From contig JABDEQ010000105.1 in NCBI GenBank assembly GCA_013286985.1, positions 1 through 7,188 of the forward strand: DNA of 7,188 nucleotides, written 5' to 3'. Position 1 is the first letter of the stretch. The number at the start of each line of letters is the position of its first letter. The notes beneath the pieces are model-generated. The model had not been told where the DNA came from and did no database searches. It worked only from the letters and a program-made list of their open reading frames with translations. Both the position numbers and the translations under genes were made by a program. Positions 1 to 6,141 of this stretch are shown piece by piece. This DNA is from Bacteroidota bacterium. Its GTDB lineage: Bacteria; Bacteroidota; Bacteroidia; Sphingobacteriales; Sphingobacteriaceae.

Positions 1-591
1 AGTTTGGCTTACCGAACGTTTTTCTAATACATTGCCCAATAATACCAGGGTTATAATGGTGGCACAGGTTTCGTAAAATTGATATTGCTCGCCTAAATTT
101 TCTATCGTTCCAATTAAACTATAAATAAAAGCAGCCGACGACCCCACGAAGATGAGCACATCCATATTCGGGACGCCGCCCCTGATGGAGTTGATAGCAC
201 TTTTGCCAAAATGCAGGCATCCAACAATAAAAACAGGTAAACATAACAGCATTTGCACCAGCGGAAGGTGCAAAAAATGCCAGGGCAGTACCATATGGAG
301 CAAAAGCGGAGCTGTTAAAATGGCACAAAAAATAAATTTATTTTCTACCTTTTCATAAAAGGGGATAACCTGTAGTGCAGGATCATCTACCACTTTATAA
401 CCCAGGCCCTCGATATCTTTGATAATGCCTGGAAGATCGGCATCGTTATCATTAGTGAACTTAACTTCTTCGCTTGCAAAATCGACAAGGATATTGTGTA
501 AGCCTCTTTTTTCTAAAAGTTTATGTACCGACAAGGCGCAATTATTACAATGCATCCCGGTCACGTTGAGTTCAATCAATTGCTCTGTCAT
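1..591 (-). CDS. copA: Copper-translocating P1B-type ATPase, N-terminal part (cut by window edge)
   Basis: Exports monovalent copper across the inner membrane using ATP. The 197 visible residues read without a break to the window edge. An HMA metal-binding domain fills about residues 5-70, with the Cu-binding motif GMHCNNCA at 12-19 (Cys15 and Cys18). Hydrophobic segments follow at about 85-105 and 109-126. Then come the family-typical stretch GVPNMDVLIFVG (139-150), a further membrane segment, and ATIITLVLLGNVLEKRS (177-193), which leads into the actuator domain. The phosphorylation (DKTGT) and ATP-binding domains lie outside the window. The ATG at 591 is the only usable start, because an in-frame TAA lies four codons upstream. 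The gene diverges from tRNA-His. A P1B ATPase is near certain; copper rather than another soft metal is inferred from the CxxC HMA motif, since the CPC motif is not visible. Confidence 0.93.
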   Translation of the reverse strand, partial: MTEQLIELNVTGMHCNNCALSVHKLLEKRGLHNILVDFASEEVKFTNDNDADLPGIIKDIEGLGYKVVDDPALQVIPFYEKVENKFIFCAILTAPLLLHMVLPWHFLHLPLVQMLLCLPVFIVGCLHFGKSAINSIRGGVPNMDVLIFVGSSAAFIYSLIGTIENLGEQYQFYETCATIITLVLLGNVLEKRSVSQT

Positions 592-765
592 ATCACAAAT
601 TTACCTAATAATTGAGCCGTTGCGCCGGCTGCTGAGTAAGCTTTTTGTAATATTAATTTGACTTTTAAGGAAGTACGACCTGTTGTTGGATGCCATATTT
701 TATGCGGTGTATTTTGTTGATTTATATTGTGTTTTGCAATTTAACGCAATAATATAAAAAAACAC

Positions 766-796
766 TTTGCAAATCGGCCGAAGATTTCTATTTTTG
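766..796 (+). promoter_or_regulatory. Bacteroidetes-type promoter of tRNA-His
   Basis: TTTG at 766-769 serves as the -33 element. After a 19-bp spacer comes TATTTTTG at 789-796, a perfect match to the Bacteroidetes -7 consensus TAnnTTTG. The tRNA begins 14 bases after the -7 box, which leaves room for a short 5' leader removed by RNase P. This is the clearest promoter in the window. Confidence 0.8.
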
Positions 797-810
797 CACT
801 CTCCAAAACG

Positions 811-884
811 GTAGATGTAGCTCAGTTGGTTAGAGCATCGGTTTGTGGTACCGAGGGTCGTGGGTTCGAGCCCCATCATTTACC
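811..884 (+). tRNA. tRNA-His (anticodon GTG)
   Basis: A complete cloverleaf is visible. The acceptor stem GTAGATG (811-817) pairs with CATTTAC (877-883), with one G-T wobble. The anticodon stem is TCGGT (838-842) with ACCGA (850-854), around a seven-base loop holding GTG at 845-847. The T arm spans 860-876 with loop TTCGAGC. The base before the acceptor stem (G810) can pair with discriminator C884, giving the extra G-1:C73 pair that identifies tRNA-His. The 3' CCA is not encoded and must be added after transcription. It is a single-gene unit, with a promoter upstream and a terminator downstream. Confidence 0.97.
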
Positions 885-896
885 CGATTTTTTTTT

Positions 897-926
897 CGCC
901 TCTCAAGAAATTGAGGGGCGTTTTTT
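897..926 (+). terminator. Rho-independent terminator after tRNA-His
   Basis: A ten-base-pair stem, CGCCTCTCAA (897-906) with TTGAGGGGCG (911-920), contains one T-G wobble, closes on a GAAA tetraloop and is followed directly by six T. An oligo-T run (888-896) also lies between the tRNA and the hairpin. Confidence 0.9.
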
Positions 927-1287
927 GTTTTATGCTATTCAGCAGAATATTATAGTAGAATTGACCAGACTATTCCGTGCGGTTTAGAACACAGAGTTAT
1001 GTTGATAAGAGGGAAAATTGTAATTAGCACTCAGAAAATTGAGGTGGTTAAAGTGTTCCCGAAATGCCTGTTTGTAGTTTTCACAATGAGGTGGTCAATG
1101 GCTTCGGAATGTCCACACAAATTTACTATGCAATAATTGTCGTTATTTTAAATTTTTCTGATACTATTTTGTAGTGAAATAATTATAAATTATTGATAAT
1201 CGGCAATTATGTGCTTTTTGCATCGAGTAATAGTATCTATAACCTGTCACAACCACGAATAAAAGATATTAATAAAATAAAAAGATT
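927..1287. other. Intergenic stretch without a convincing gene
   Basis: No open frame with protein-like composition was found on either strand between the tRNA terminator and the stop of the DUF302 gene. The stretch becomes very A/T-rich from about 1140. It holds the GAGGTGGT repeat pair (1038-1114), annotated separately, and ends in an all-A/T inverted repeat that overlaps the DUF302 stop codon. Confidence 0.6.
1038..1114. repeat. Two imperfect direct repeats with TGAGGTGGT core, possible relict IS21-family end
   Basis: Copy one (1038-1068) and copy two (1085-1114) share the core TGAGGTGGTYAA at 1040-1051 and 1087-1098, followed at similar distance by TTC-C/G-GAA and then ATG-CC. The copies are offset by 47 bp. 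IS21-family elements carry several such subterminal repeats at each end, and GAGGTGGTCA-type units are recalled for Bacteroidetes members. No istA or istB coding remnant is visible, so this would be a solo end or eroded scar. The IS21 assignment comes from memory of the pattern, not from a match to a named element. Confidence 0.35.
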
Positions 1288-1297
1288 TTATTTTATT
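1271..1297. repeat. All-A/T inverted repeat at the 3' end of the DUF302 gene
   Basis: Twelve bases (1271-1282) are the exact reverse complement of 1286-1297, with a three-base loop. The right arm lies within a TTTTA pentamer run (1286-1300) that includes the DUF302 stop codon. It could act as a weak 3' hairpin for the minus-strand gene, but it has no G-C pairs in the stem and no clean T tract, so it may be only low-complexity sequence. Confidence 0.3.
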
Positions 1298-1776
1298 TTA
1301 TTGTCCGCCAAAAAGATAACCTCTAAAATAGATTGATCCAATCCTTTGGAAATTGCTAAAATCTTCTCGTTTCCAAATTGCCCAAAAAGGGTTGAAGGAA
1401 GATCGTATTCGGCATATAATATATGATCGTCACCTTCATAAACAATTATTCTCAGCGGCGCATACAAAGCTGCCCTGATGTCATATTGGGTCATTTCAGA
1501 TGCTGTGAGCGGGTTGCCAATCAAGTACTGAATTGCTTTTTTGGGTTTACCTTTAATATTAAGCAATTTTCCATGTTCCTGCTGGCCAAATATCATCAAA
1601 CCGGTGTTACCTGCAACTTTAGCCAGTTGTTGCTTTACCGCCTCAGGATCATCCAATAACCCTGTTGACCAGTCGGGATTTAACCTGTTTAATACTGTTT
1701 CTATATTTTGAATGAAGTTTTCATAAGTACCCTTTAATGTTATGCATTGGTGACTTATATTGATTTGTGTGTTCAT
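1288..1776 (-). CDS. DUF302 domain protein
   Basis: A predicted cytoplasmic protein of 162 residues with no signal peptide or membrane segment. The family's conserved core is clear: YLIGNPLTASEM (84-95), ALYAPLRIIVYE (103-114) and YDLPSTLFGQFG (124-135), with Arg101 just before the second block. The N-terminal part (about 12-60) has the family's helix-forming 'TYENFIQNIETVL' character. The biochemical function of DUF302 is not established. The frame stays open upstream to 1905, but the preceding 43 codons are A/T-rich and not family-like. The ATG at 1776 follows an A-rich leader and gives the expected domain start. It lies 180 bp downstream of the alpha/beta hydrolase on the same strand, with a possible weak terminator between, so co-transcription is uncertain. 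Confidence 0.88.
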   Translation of the reverse strand: MNTQINISHQCITLKGTYENFIQNIETVLNRLNPDWSTGLLDDPEAVKQQLAKVAGNTGLMIFGQQEHGKLLNIKGKPKKAIQYLIGNPLTASEMTQYDIRAALYAPLRIIVYEGDDHILYAEYDLPSTLFGQFGNEKILAISKGLDQSILEVIFLADNKIK

Positions 1777-1883
1777 GATAAATTTGTTTTTATAAATAAA
1801 TAGTGAAATTCTGATTGTTTCTGTATTAATGAACCCTATAACAAAGACAATAAAACTATTATATGAAAAAAGAATTAAGGAAA

Positions 1884-1917
1884 TTCCTTTAGCGTTATAT
1901 TTCAAACGCTTAAGGAA
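1884..1917 (-). terminator. Possible weak terminator after the alpha/beta hydrolase
   Basis: On the minus strand, TTCCTT-A-AGCGTT pairs with AACGCT-A-AAGGAA: 13 positions with one central A-A mismatch and an eight-base loop. The hairpin lies about 40 bases after the hydrolase stop. It is followed by a T-rich but interrupted tract ending in six T near 1865-1870. The interrupted tail makes termination likely to be incomplete, so some read-through into the DUF302 gene is possible. Confidence 0.45.
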
Positions 1918-1956
1918 GTTTTCTTATGAAAATAATTTGCTGCCATTGGCACCTGA

Positions 1957-2796
1957 TTATTGGCCTATTTTAGTTAACAGTATTGCTACTGAATCTGGTT
2001 TTACCAGAAATGACGAGTGGCTGGTATTCAACTGATATACTGTTTTTACGTTAGATGCTGCAATCATCCTGTTTTGAAGAGCCGGAGAAACCACATGATC
2101 CTGTAATGTTTTGATATAAACTTTCTCAACTGAGCCGAAATTTGCAGATGTGAGTGTTACCGGAGTAGTGAATGGGATTAGAGGCTCAATGCGATAATTT
2201 TGTAAAACAAGGTTTTGGGCCTGAGTTGAACCATCCTGGATAAAAACGTTTACAATTTGGTTGTGTAGCACATCAAGAGTTCCGTTAGTAGTATTTATAT
2301 TGAGTATGGGAACGTTATTAACTGAGTCACCAAGTGCTGAGCCGGCGTCGGTACTGGCAAGGGCAAGTAACGATTGACCAGAGGTTGGTAAATAAGCAGA
2401 CAGATAAACCAGTTTTTCGATTTTTGTTGGTATTTGCTCAGCAACAGACGAAATGATCATACCACCCAAGCTGTGACCAACCAGGATAACTTTACCGTTA
2501 ATTTGGGAGATAGCATTAAGTACGGTAGTTACGTAAAGATTTAATGTAATTGTTGATGGTACAGTTTGATCGCTGCCATGGCCGGGAAGTTCAACAACGG
2601 TAACATTGTTACCTTCCTTTATAAGGGTTGTTTTTACGGAGTCCCATACATAAGGGGCCTGCCAGGCACCGTGAACTAATACATAATTTTTGACAACGGG
2701 TGCAGCCGGTTTTACCGCATCGTTCTTTTTTGAACACGATGAAAACATAAGCGTAGCTGTAGCTACGGAAAGTAAGATTAGTATTAGTTTTTTCAT
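1957..2796 (-). CDS. Alpha/beta hydrolase, probable lipoprotein
   Basis: A 279-residue alpha/beta-fold hydrolase of the esterase type (AB hydrolase_6-like, resembling the plant methylesterase/hydroxynitrile lyase group). The N-terminus (1-21) is a lipoprotein signal: MKK, a hydrophobic run, then FSSC with Cys21 as the likely lipidated residue, followed by SKKND. Catalytic features are the oxyanion motif HGAW at 42-45, nucleophile elbow GHSLGG with Ser109, Asp233 in LQDHVV, and His260 in TSHSSFLVKP. The full triad suggests an active enzyme, but the substrate cannot be read from sequence. It probably acts in the periplasm or on the outer membrane. Its upstream region shares a 67-bp block with that of osmC, so the two are likely co-regulated. 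The start is fixed by the signal peptide. Confidence 0.9.
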   Translation of the reverse strand: MKKLILILLSVATATLMFSSCSKKNDAVKPAAPVVKNYVLVHGAWQAPYVWDSVKTTLIKEGNNVTVVELPGHGSDQTVPSTITLNLYVTTVLNAISQINGKVILVGHSLGGMIISSVAEQIPTKIEKLVYLSAYLPTSGQSLLALASTDAGSALGDSVNNVPILNINTTNGTLDVLHNQIVNVFIQDGSTQAQNLVLQNYRIEPLIPFTTPVTLTSANFGSVEKVYIKTLQDHVVSPALQNRMIAASNVKTVYQLNTSHSSFLVKPDSVAILLTKIGQ

Positions 2797-2804
2797 GATT
2801 TGAG

Positions 2805-2871
2805 ATGCCTAATTGTTTAGGACACTACAAACTTCGGATTAACCATTCCCGATAATATTAACATCGGTTAA
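2805..2871 (-). promoter_or_regulatory. Regulatory block upstream of the hydrolase, shared with osmC
   Basis: Read on the minus strand, the block starts with the dyad TTAACCGATGTTAA (2871-2858; arms TTAAC/GTTAA). It continues to GAAGTTTG (2835-2828), a candidate -7 box with a non-consensus first base, and then to a second dyad CCTAAACAATTAGG (2821-2808; arms CCTAA/TTAGG). The same elements occur in the same order in a block of equal length in front of osmC. The ATG of the hydrolase lies eight bases beyond the block. The 14-bp dyad resembles Crp/Fnr-superfamily sites. No -33 TTTG is present at the right distance, which would fit a promoter that needs an activator. Confidence 0.5.
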
Positions 2872-2977
2872 AATCGAAAAAAGCATATTAATTTTTTTGG
2901 GCTTTCCGAAATGTTATTTCATTGGCCGGAAAACGAACAGTAGCCGGATTATGACTATAACCCATTGATATGACCAC

Positions 2978-3027
2978 AAAAAAAAATATCCTTTCACATT
3001 ATGCAAAACAAAACATGAAAGGATATT
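2978..3027 (-). terminator. Rho-independent terminator after the metallopeptidase gene
   Basis: A perfect 12-bp inverted repeat, AATATCCTTTCA (2985-2996) and TGAAAGGATATT (3016-3027), encloses a 19-base loop. In the minus-strand direction it runs into nine T (2986-2978). It lies about 60 bases after the peptidase stop codon. The loop is longer than usual, but the perfect stem and long T tract make it convincing. Confidence 0.83.
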
Positions 3028-3088
3028 AAACAGAATAGATTAGCAGGTGTTTACCGCTCTTTGGATAAACAGAGCAAAATGACCATTA

Positions 3089-4570
3089 TTATTTCCAACT
3101 TAATAGCTGCTGCAAATCGGTCTTCTCTGACATTGTAAGTATGGGAATCCCGTTATCGTAGTGGATGTGGAAATCGTGGATCAGTTTTAAGGAATGAAAA
3201 TCAAGCAGGTCACCATTTTGCATATATTTATTCACTTCTGCTACGACTTGAGCCTTTGGTAAAAATAATGCAGCTGTTTCGATAAAGTCATCTATTGTGA
3301 AATCTACTGCTTTGCTTTCAGATCTGTTTTTCAATAAGGCCAGCATAAAATCTCTGATCGTTTTTTTTCCTTTTGAAGCCAACCTGATTTGATTATCAAG
3401 ATAAAAAGCATAAATAAACCCCCTTTCGTAAGGAAGCTTTTCGTAATAATGATTGGTCCAAAAATATTTGGCTATGGAATCTGCAGGGGCTGTACGTACA
3501 GGACTTTTATAATGGGGGGTTATATTGTTATTGTTGATATAATGAATGAATTCTTTTTTGGTGATCATTTTTGTTTCTGCAAGGATGTATGTATCAATAT
3601 AATCATTAAACCCCTCTTCAAACCACATATATTCCATGCCTTTTTGTTTAATCGGTAGTTTATTGCCAATCCATTTATGTGTTGTTTCGTGTGCAATAAC
3701 CTCTGTTTTAGCCAGGTCATATGGCCCGGTATATCTCATGCTGAATCCGTCAATTAAGCCAATGCCGGTATAATTATCGGGCGCTTCATTCAAAAAAGGC
3801 AGCATGCTTATAAAGTAGTCTTTATCCTTATAGTCTTGCCAAAAATCTGTTACTGCCGGAAAAAAAATACTGAAGAATGGTTTTAGAGCAGCCTGCATGT
3901 CATTTAAACTGTCGCGGCCTGAGGTGATAGCATAGTAAGGAACGTCACCAACTTTATAGGTTTTGACTATCAGTTTTTTATCCATTGCCATATAAATCTT
4001 CCTTATTTGGTCGGTCTTGATAGTTACCACTGTGCCCGGCTTAGATTCAGGGTCGGCAGATGAAAAATAACCTATACCTGCCGGCCATTTATCCCAGGTA
4101 TATGAGAGTGTTTTATACACATTGGTATCAACCAGCATAAATACATTAAAGCTTAATGAATAAAAGCAACCAGGAACTAGTTGAGGACGGAACTGCTCAT
4201 TAGCGTTATTGTGTTTTGCAGCTGAAATCAGTGCGCCATTGATCTCATAATGCAGTTTTTTTTGTCCGCTGGTTTTATGCCATACAATTATTTTACGATT
4301 GGCCGAATCAATGGAAACAGAGTCGCCTTTTTCGGTTTGAATATTTTTTACAACACTAAATATATTTATTTGATTACCTACTTCGGGCCAACCGTAGGTA
4401 AATGATGTCGTATCTTTTGAATCCGGAGAGTAGAATAAATCGACTTTTAACAAGGATGAATTTCCATCCCATGAAAAATGATAATCCATCTTGAGATGTG
4501 TTGCCGTATTTTGCCCGAGCGTAAAAAAACAAGATAATATAAATAGAAAACTAATAAGGGTGGATTTCAT
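3089..4570 (-). CDS. Secreted M1/M61-type zinc metallopeptidase
   Basis: A 493-residue exported peptidase of the gluzincin clan. Residues 1-19 form a signal peptide (MKSTLISFLFILSCFFTLG) with probable cleavage before Gln20. The N-terminal half (20-about 220) is a beta-rich domain. The catalytic domain follows, with zinc motif HETTH at 294-298 (ligands His294 and His298, catalytic Glu295) and WFEEGF at 316-321, whose Glu319 is the likely third ligand. The later segment LPYERGFIYAFYLDNQIRLA (379-398) and the following helix resemble the M61 glycyl-aminopeptidase type. Classical M61 enzymes carry a PDZ domain; there is no room for one here. The frame also opens with TTG at 4579, but the ATG at 4570 gives the proper signal peptide. 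It sits between the two putatively co-regulated genes but has its own terminator. Assignment to M1 or M61 is unresolved. Confidence 0.85.
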   Translation of the reverse strand: MKSTLISFLFILSCFFTLGQNTATHLKMDYHFSWDGNSSLLKVDLFYSPDSKDTTSFTYGWPEVGNQINIFSVVKNIQTEKGDSVSIDSANRKIIVWHKTSGQKKLHYEINGALISAAKHNNANEQFRPQLVPGCFYSLSFNVFMLVDTNVYKTLSYTWDKWPAGIGYFSSADPESKPGTVVTIKTDQIRKIYMAMDKKLIVKTYKVGDVPYYAITSGRDSLNDMQAALKPFFSIFFPAVTDFWQDYKDKDYFISMLPFLNEAPDNYTGIGLIDGFSMRYTGPYDLAKTEVIAHETTHKWIGNKLPIKQKGMEYMWFEEGFNDYIDTYILAETKMITKKEFIHYINNNNITPHYKSPVRTAPADSIAKYFWTNHYYEKLPYERGFIYAFYLDNQIRLASKGKKTIRDFMLALLKNRSESKAVDFTIDDFIETAALFLPKAQVVAEVNKYMQNGDLLDFHSLKLIHDFHIHYDNGIPILTMSEKTDLQQLLSWK

Positions 4571-4800
4571 TCTCTGCAATTTTAAAAAAATATGAGTGAA
4601 AAAAAGATCTTAAGTGTTTGTATGTTTTTAATTCGTTGTGTTATTTTTAGAAACTGGCCGTTACAAGTGCAGATCTTGCCGATCTTTATTGATGACCAGT
4701 ACGATATCAAATGAACCATTAAATTCTCAAAAGATATAACGTTACGATAATTCTTTATCTATTCTTTGTATATAATCTGCTTAAGCTGCTGATTTGTAGT

Positions 4801-4836
4801 TAAATACAAAACTCACCAGAGGCCGTCTGATGAGTT
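4801..4836 (-). terminator. Rho-independent terminator after osmC
   Basis: On the minus strand, AACTCATCAGA and TCTGGTGAGTT form an 11-position stem with one A-C mismatch and a five-base loop. The arms are 4836-4826 and 4820-4810. The sequence then continues as TTTGTATTTA, a short interrupted T-rich tail. The hairpin begins about 38 bases after the osmC stop. Confidence 0.72.
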
Positions 4837-4838
4837 CA

Positions 4839-4862
4839 ACGCTAGTATGCCCGGCGTAGCGT
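4839..4862 (-). repeat. Second small hairpin between the osmC stop and its terminator
   Basis: Perfect six-base arms ACGCTA (4839-4844) and TAGCGT (4857-4862) enclose a 12-base G/C-rich loop, 11 bases after the osmC stop codon. No T tract follows, so it is not a terminator by itself. It could add 3' stability to the osmC transcript or be chance. Confidence 0.35.
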
Positions 4863-4873
4863 ACTATTCTTGT

Positions 4874-5293
4874 TTATGCGTAGGTTACGCTCAATGTGAT
4901 GGGTACACTTAACGCCTTTGAAATAATGCAATGAGCTTTTGCGCCTTCGGCAATCTCCTTAAATGTTACTTCATCCATACCTGCTATAACACTGGCCTGC
5001 AATTCCAAATGGATGCCGGTAATGCTCAATGCCTGCGTGTCAAGATCTACTATGGCAGTTGTAAAGATGTCGCCTGCGGTAATGCCATGGTGTGCTAATG
5101 TAGCGCTAAGGGCCATAGAAAAACAGCCTGCATGTGCAGCGGCAATTAATTCTTCAGGATTGGTGCCGATGCCATCGGCAAAACGTGTTTTGAATGAATA
5201 CTGGGTTTCGTTAAGAACGGTGCTTTGTGTGCTGATTTCACCAAGTCCTTCTTGTAAAGTGCCTTTCCAATGTGCTTTTGCTGTGCGTTTCAT
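4874..5293 (-). CDS. osmC: OsmC/Ohr-family peroxidase
   Basis: A cytoplasmic thiol peroxidase that reduces organic hydroperoxides and protects against oxidative or osmotic stress. At 139 residues it has the usual family length. The active-site set is complete: Arg37, Glu48 in NPEELIAAAHAGCFSMAL, peroxidatic Cys57 and resolving Cys122 in AHCIISKAL. The spacing of these residues and the ISTQ-STVLNET N-terminus fit the OsmC branch better than Ohr. It lies downstream of the Crp/Fnr gene on the same strand with a 148-bp gap that contains its own predicted promoter and operator. It is followed by a hairpin terminator, so it is probably a monocistronic unit. The ATG at 5293 follows an A-rich leader and matches the family start (MKRTAKAHWKG). 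Confidence 0.95.
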   Translation of the reverse strand: MKRTAKAHWKGTLQEGLGEISTQSTVLNETQYSFKTRFADGIGTNPEELIAAAHAGCFSMALSATLAHHGITAGDIFTTAIVDLDTQALSITGIHLELQASVIAGMDEVTFKEIAEGAKAHCIISKALSVPITLSVTYA

Positions 5294-5335
5294 GATTTTT
5301 AAATTTGTTGATGATGAATTATTATGTTAAATGTT

Positions 5336-5402
5336 ATGCCTTAATTATTTAGGCAACGCAAACATACCCCGGCTAAAACTTGAAAATTTTAACCCAGGTT
5401 AA
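5336..5402 (-). promoter_or_regulatory. osmC promoter and operator block, shared with the hydrolase
   Basis: Read on the minus strand, the block begins with the perfect 14-bp palindrome TTAACC-TG-GGTTAA (5402-5389). It continues to TATGTTTG (5366-5359), an exact TAnnTTTG -7 box, and then to TGCCTAAATAATTAAGGCA (5355-5337), with arms TGCCT/AGGCA. No TTTG lies about 19 bp upstream of the -7 box. If transcription starts a few bases after the -7 box, the palindrome is centred near -40, the usual place for a class II Crp/Fnr activator. The second dyad would then sit at the 5' end of the transcript. The start point is assumed, not observed. Confidence 0.55.
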
Positions 5403-5441
5403 TAAATGCATTGATATCTGATCTTTTCTTCAAAAAAATCC

Positions 5442-6095
5442 TCATCCTGCCAGTGATATGACATTACGAGGTACATGCCTTGTTTGCAGATTTTTTCTTA
5501 TCCGGCTAAGAGATTGAGGTTCAATTCCTATATAAGATGCGAGGTATTTATCAGGAAACATTTGCAATAAATGTGGCTCGTTATTTAGCAGCTTGTTATA
5601 CCGGTCAGTTGCTGATAGGGTAAGCAGATTGAAAATCCGGTCGTACGCCATAATAAAAGAGTATTCGTTGAGTTTTCGCAAACATTTCTCCAATATAGAT
5701 ACGTGTCCGAATTTGGAAGCAGGCCCCCGTTGCCCAAACCTTATAGCTTTAATATCGGTTAGGGCCTCTATACAAAGTGTAGCGGGTGTTTGAGTCAAAA
5801 AGCTTTTATGGTCAACAATAAAAAGATTCTTGAAATCGCTTTGGGCCTCATTAAAATGAAAAGACCAGGTGATGGTTTTGCCCGCATTGTCTGTATAATA
5901 TGATCGTGCTTTACCTGATACAATAAAATAAGCGTATTTGGCAATTTTTCCCTCATTAAATATGGTGTGCCCTTTTGGAATCAGCACCTCTTTGCAGTTG
6001 CTTAAAATAATTTCAATTTCTGAGTCATCCAGGCTTACAATTTTCCCGAGGTAATTCAGTAAGGGCATTGCGTTAATTGAATAGATGTATCTCAT
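5442..6095 (-). CDS. Crp/Fnr-family transcriptional regulator
   Basis: A 217-residue regulator with a cyclic-nucleotide-binding-like sensor domain (about 12-120), a dimer helix (about 130-165) and a C-terminal winged helix-turn-helix. The DNA-binding part FPDKYLASYIGIEPQSLSRI (180-199) is the classic Crp-type motif, with recognition helix EPQSLSRIRKNL; Arg199 of Fnr-type SR is kept as Ser197-Arg198. There is no N-terminal cysteine cluster, so it is not an iron-sulphur Fnr, and the cAMP-binding phosphate cassette is not recognisable, so the ligand is unknown. The ATG at 6095 has an AGAAAG-like sequence 9-14 bases upstream; an alternative ATG at 6068 would match shorter family members. It lies 46 bp after the small membrane ORF and directly upstream of osmC, whose promoter carries a Crp/Fnr-sized dyad. 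Confidence 0.9.
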   Translation of the reverse strand: MRYIYSINAMPLLNYLGKIVSLDDSEIEIILSNCKEVLIPKGHTIFNEGKIAKYAYFIVSGKARSYYTDNAGKTITWSFHFNEAQSDFKNLFIVDHKSFLTQTPATLCIEALTDIKAIRFGQRGPASKFGHVSILEKCLRKLNEYSFIMAYDRIFNLLTLSATDRYNKLLNNEPHLLQMFPDKYLASYIGIEPQSLSRIRKNLQTRHVPRNVISLAG

Positions 6096-6141
6096 TGCTA
6101 TAGTCTTTCTTTTAGTTTAGCTGTGCTGTTTATTATGTTAG

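Larger units (their letters stand above)
4571..4873. other. Intergenic stretch between osmC and the metallopeptidase
   Basis: About 300 bp without a convincing gene. The end near 4873 contains the osmC terminator and an additional hairpin (annotated separately). The end near 4571 is the A/T-rich leader of the peptidase gene. No good match to the TTTG/TAnnTTTG promoter pattern was found in front of the peptidase. A short minus-strand frame of about 20 codons near 4661-4726 looks protein-like but is too short to call. Confidence 0.5.

Noticed and set aside
596..603. TAAATTTG matching the -7 consensus in front of copA (minus strand)
   Set aside because: It lies only four bases before the ATG, with no TTTG at the right distance upstream, so it would require a leaderless transcript; likely chance in A/T-rich DNA.
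1777..1905. Upstream extension of the DUF302 frame by 43 codons
   Set aside because: The added residues are A/T-driven and hydrophobic without family similarity; the internal ATG at 1776 gives the normal domain start after a typical A-rich leader. The extension also runs through the terminator-like hairpin at 1884-1917.
4130..4150. CRISPR-like or tandem repeat arrays anywhere in the window
   Set aside because: No regularly spaced repeats of suitable length were found; the only repeats are the short dyads, the GAGGTGGT pair and A/T-rich runs described above.
4571..4579. TTG start three codons upstream for the metallopeptidase
   Set aside because: The ATG at 4570 gives a standard signal peptide (MKSTLISF); a TTG start adds only three residues and has no ribosome-binding support.
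4661..4726. Short protein-like minus-strand frame (about 21 codons, ending DRQDLHL)
   Set aside because: It is bounded by stops on both sides, has no start codon and is too short to tell from chance.
5013..5330. Long open frame antisense to osmC, and similar frames opposite copA, the peptidase and the regulator
   Set aside because: They are shadows of well-supported genes on the other strand and have no family motifs or start signals of their own.
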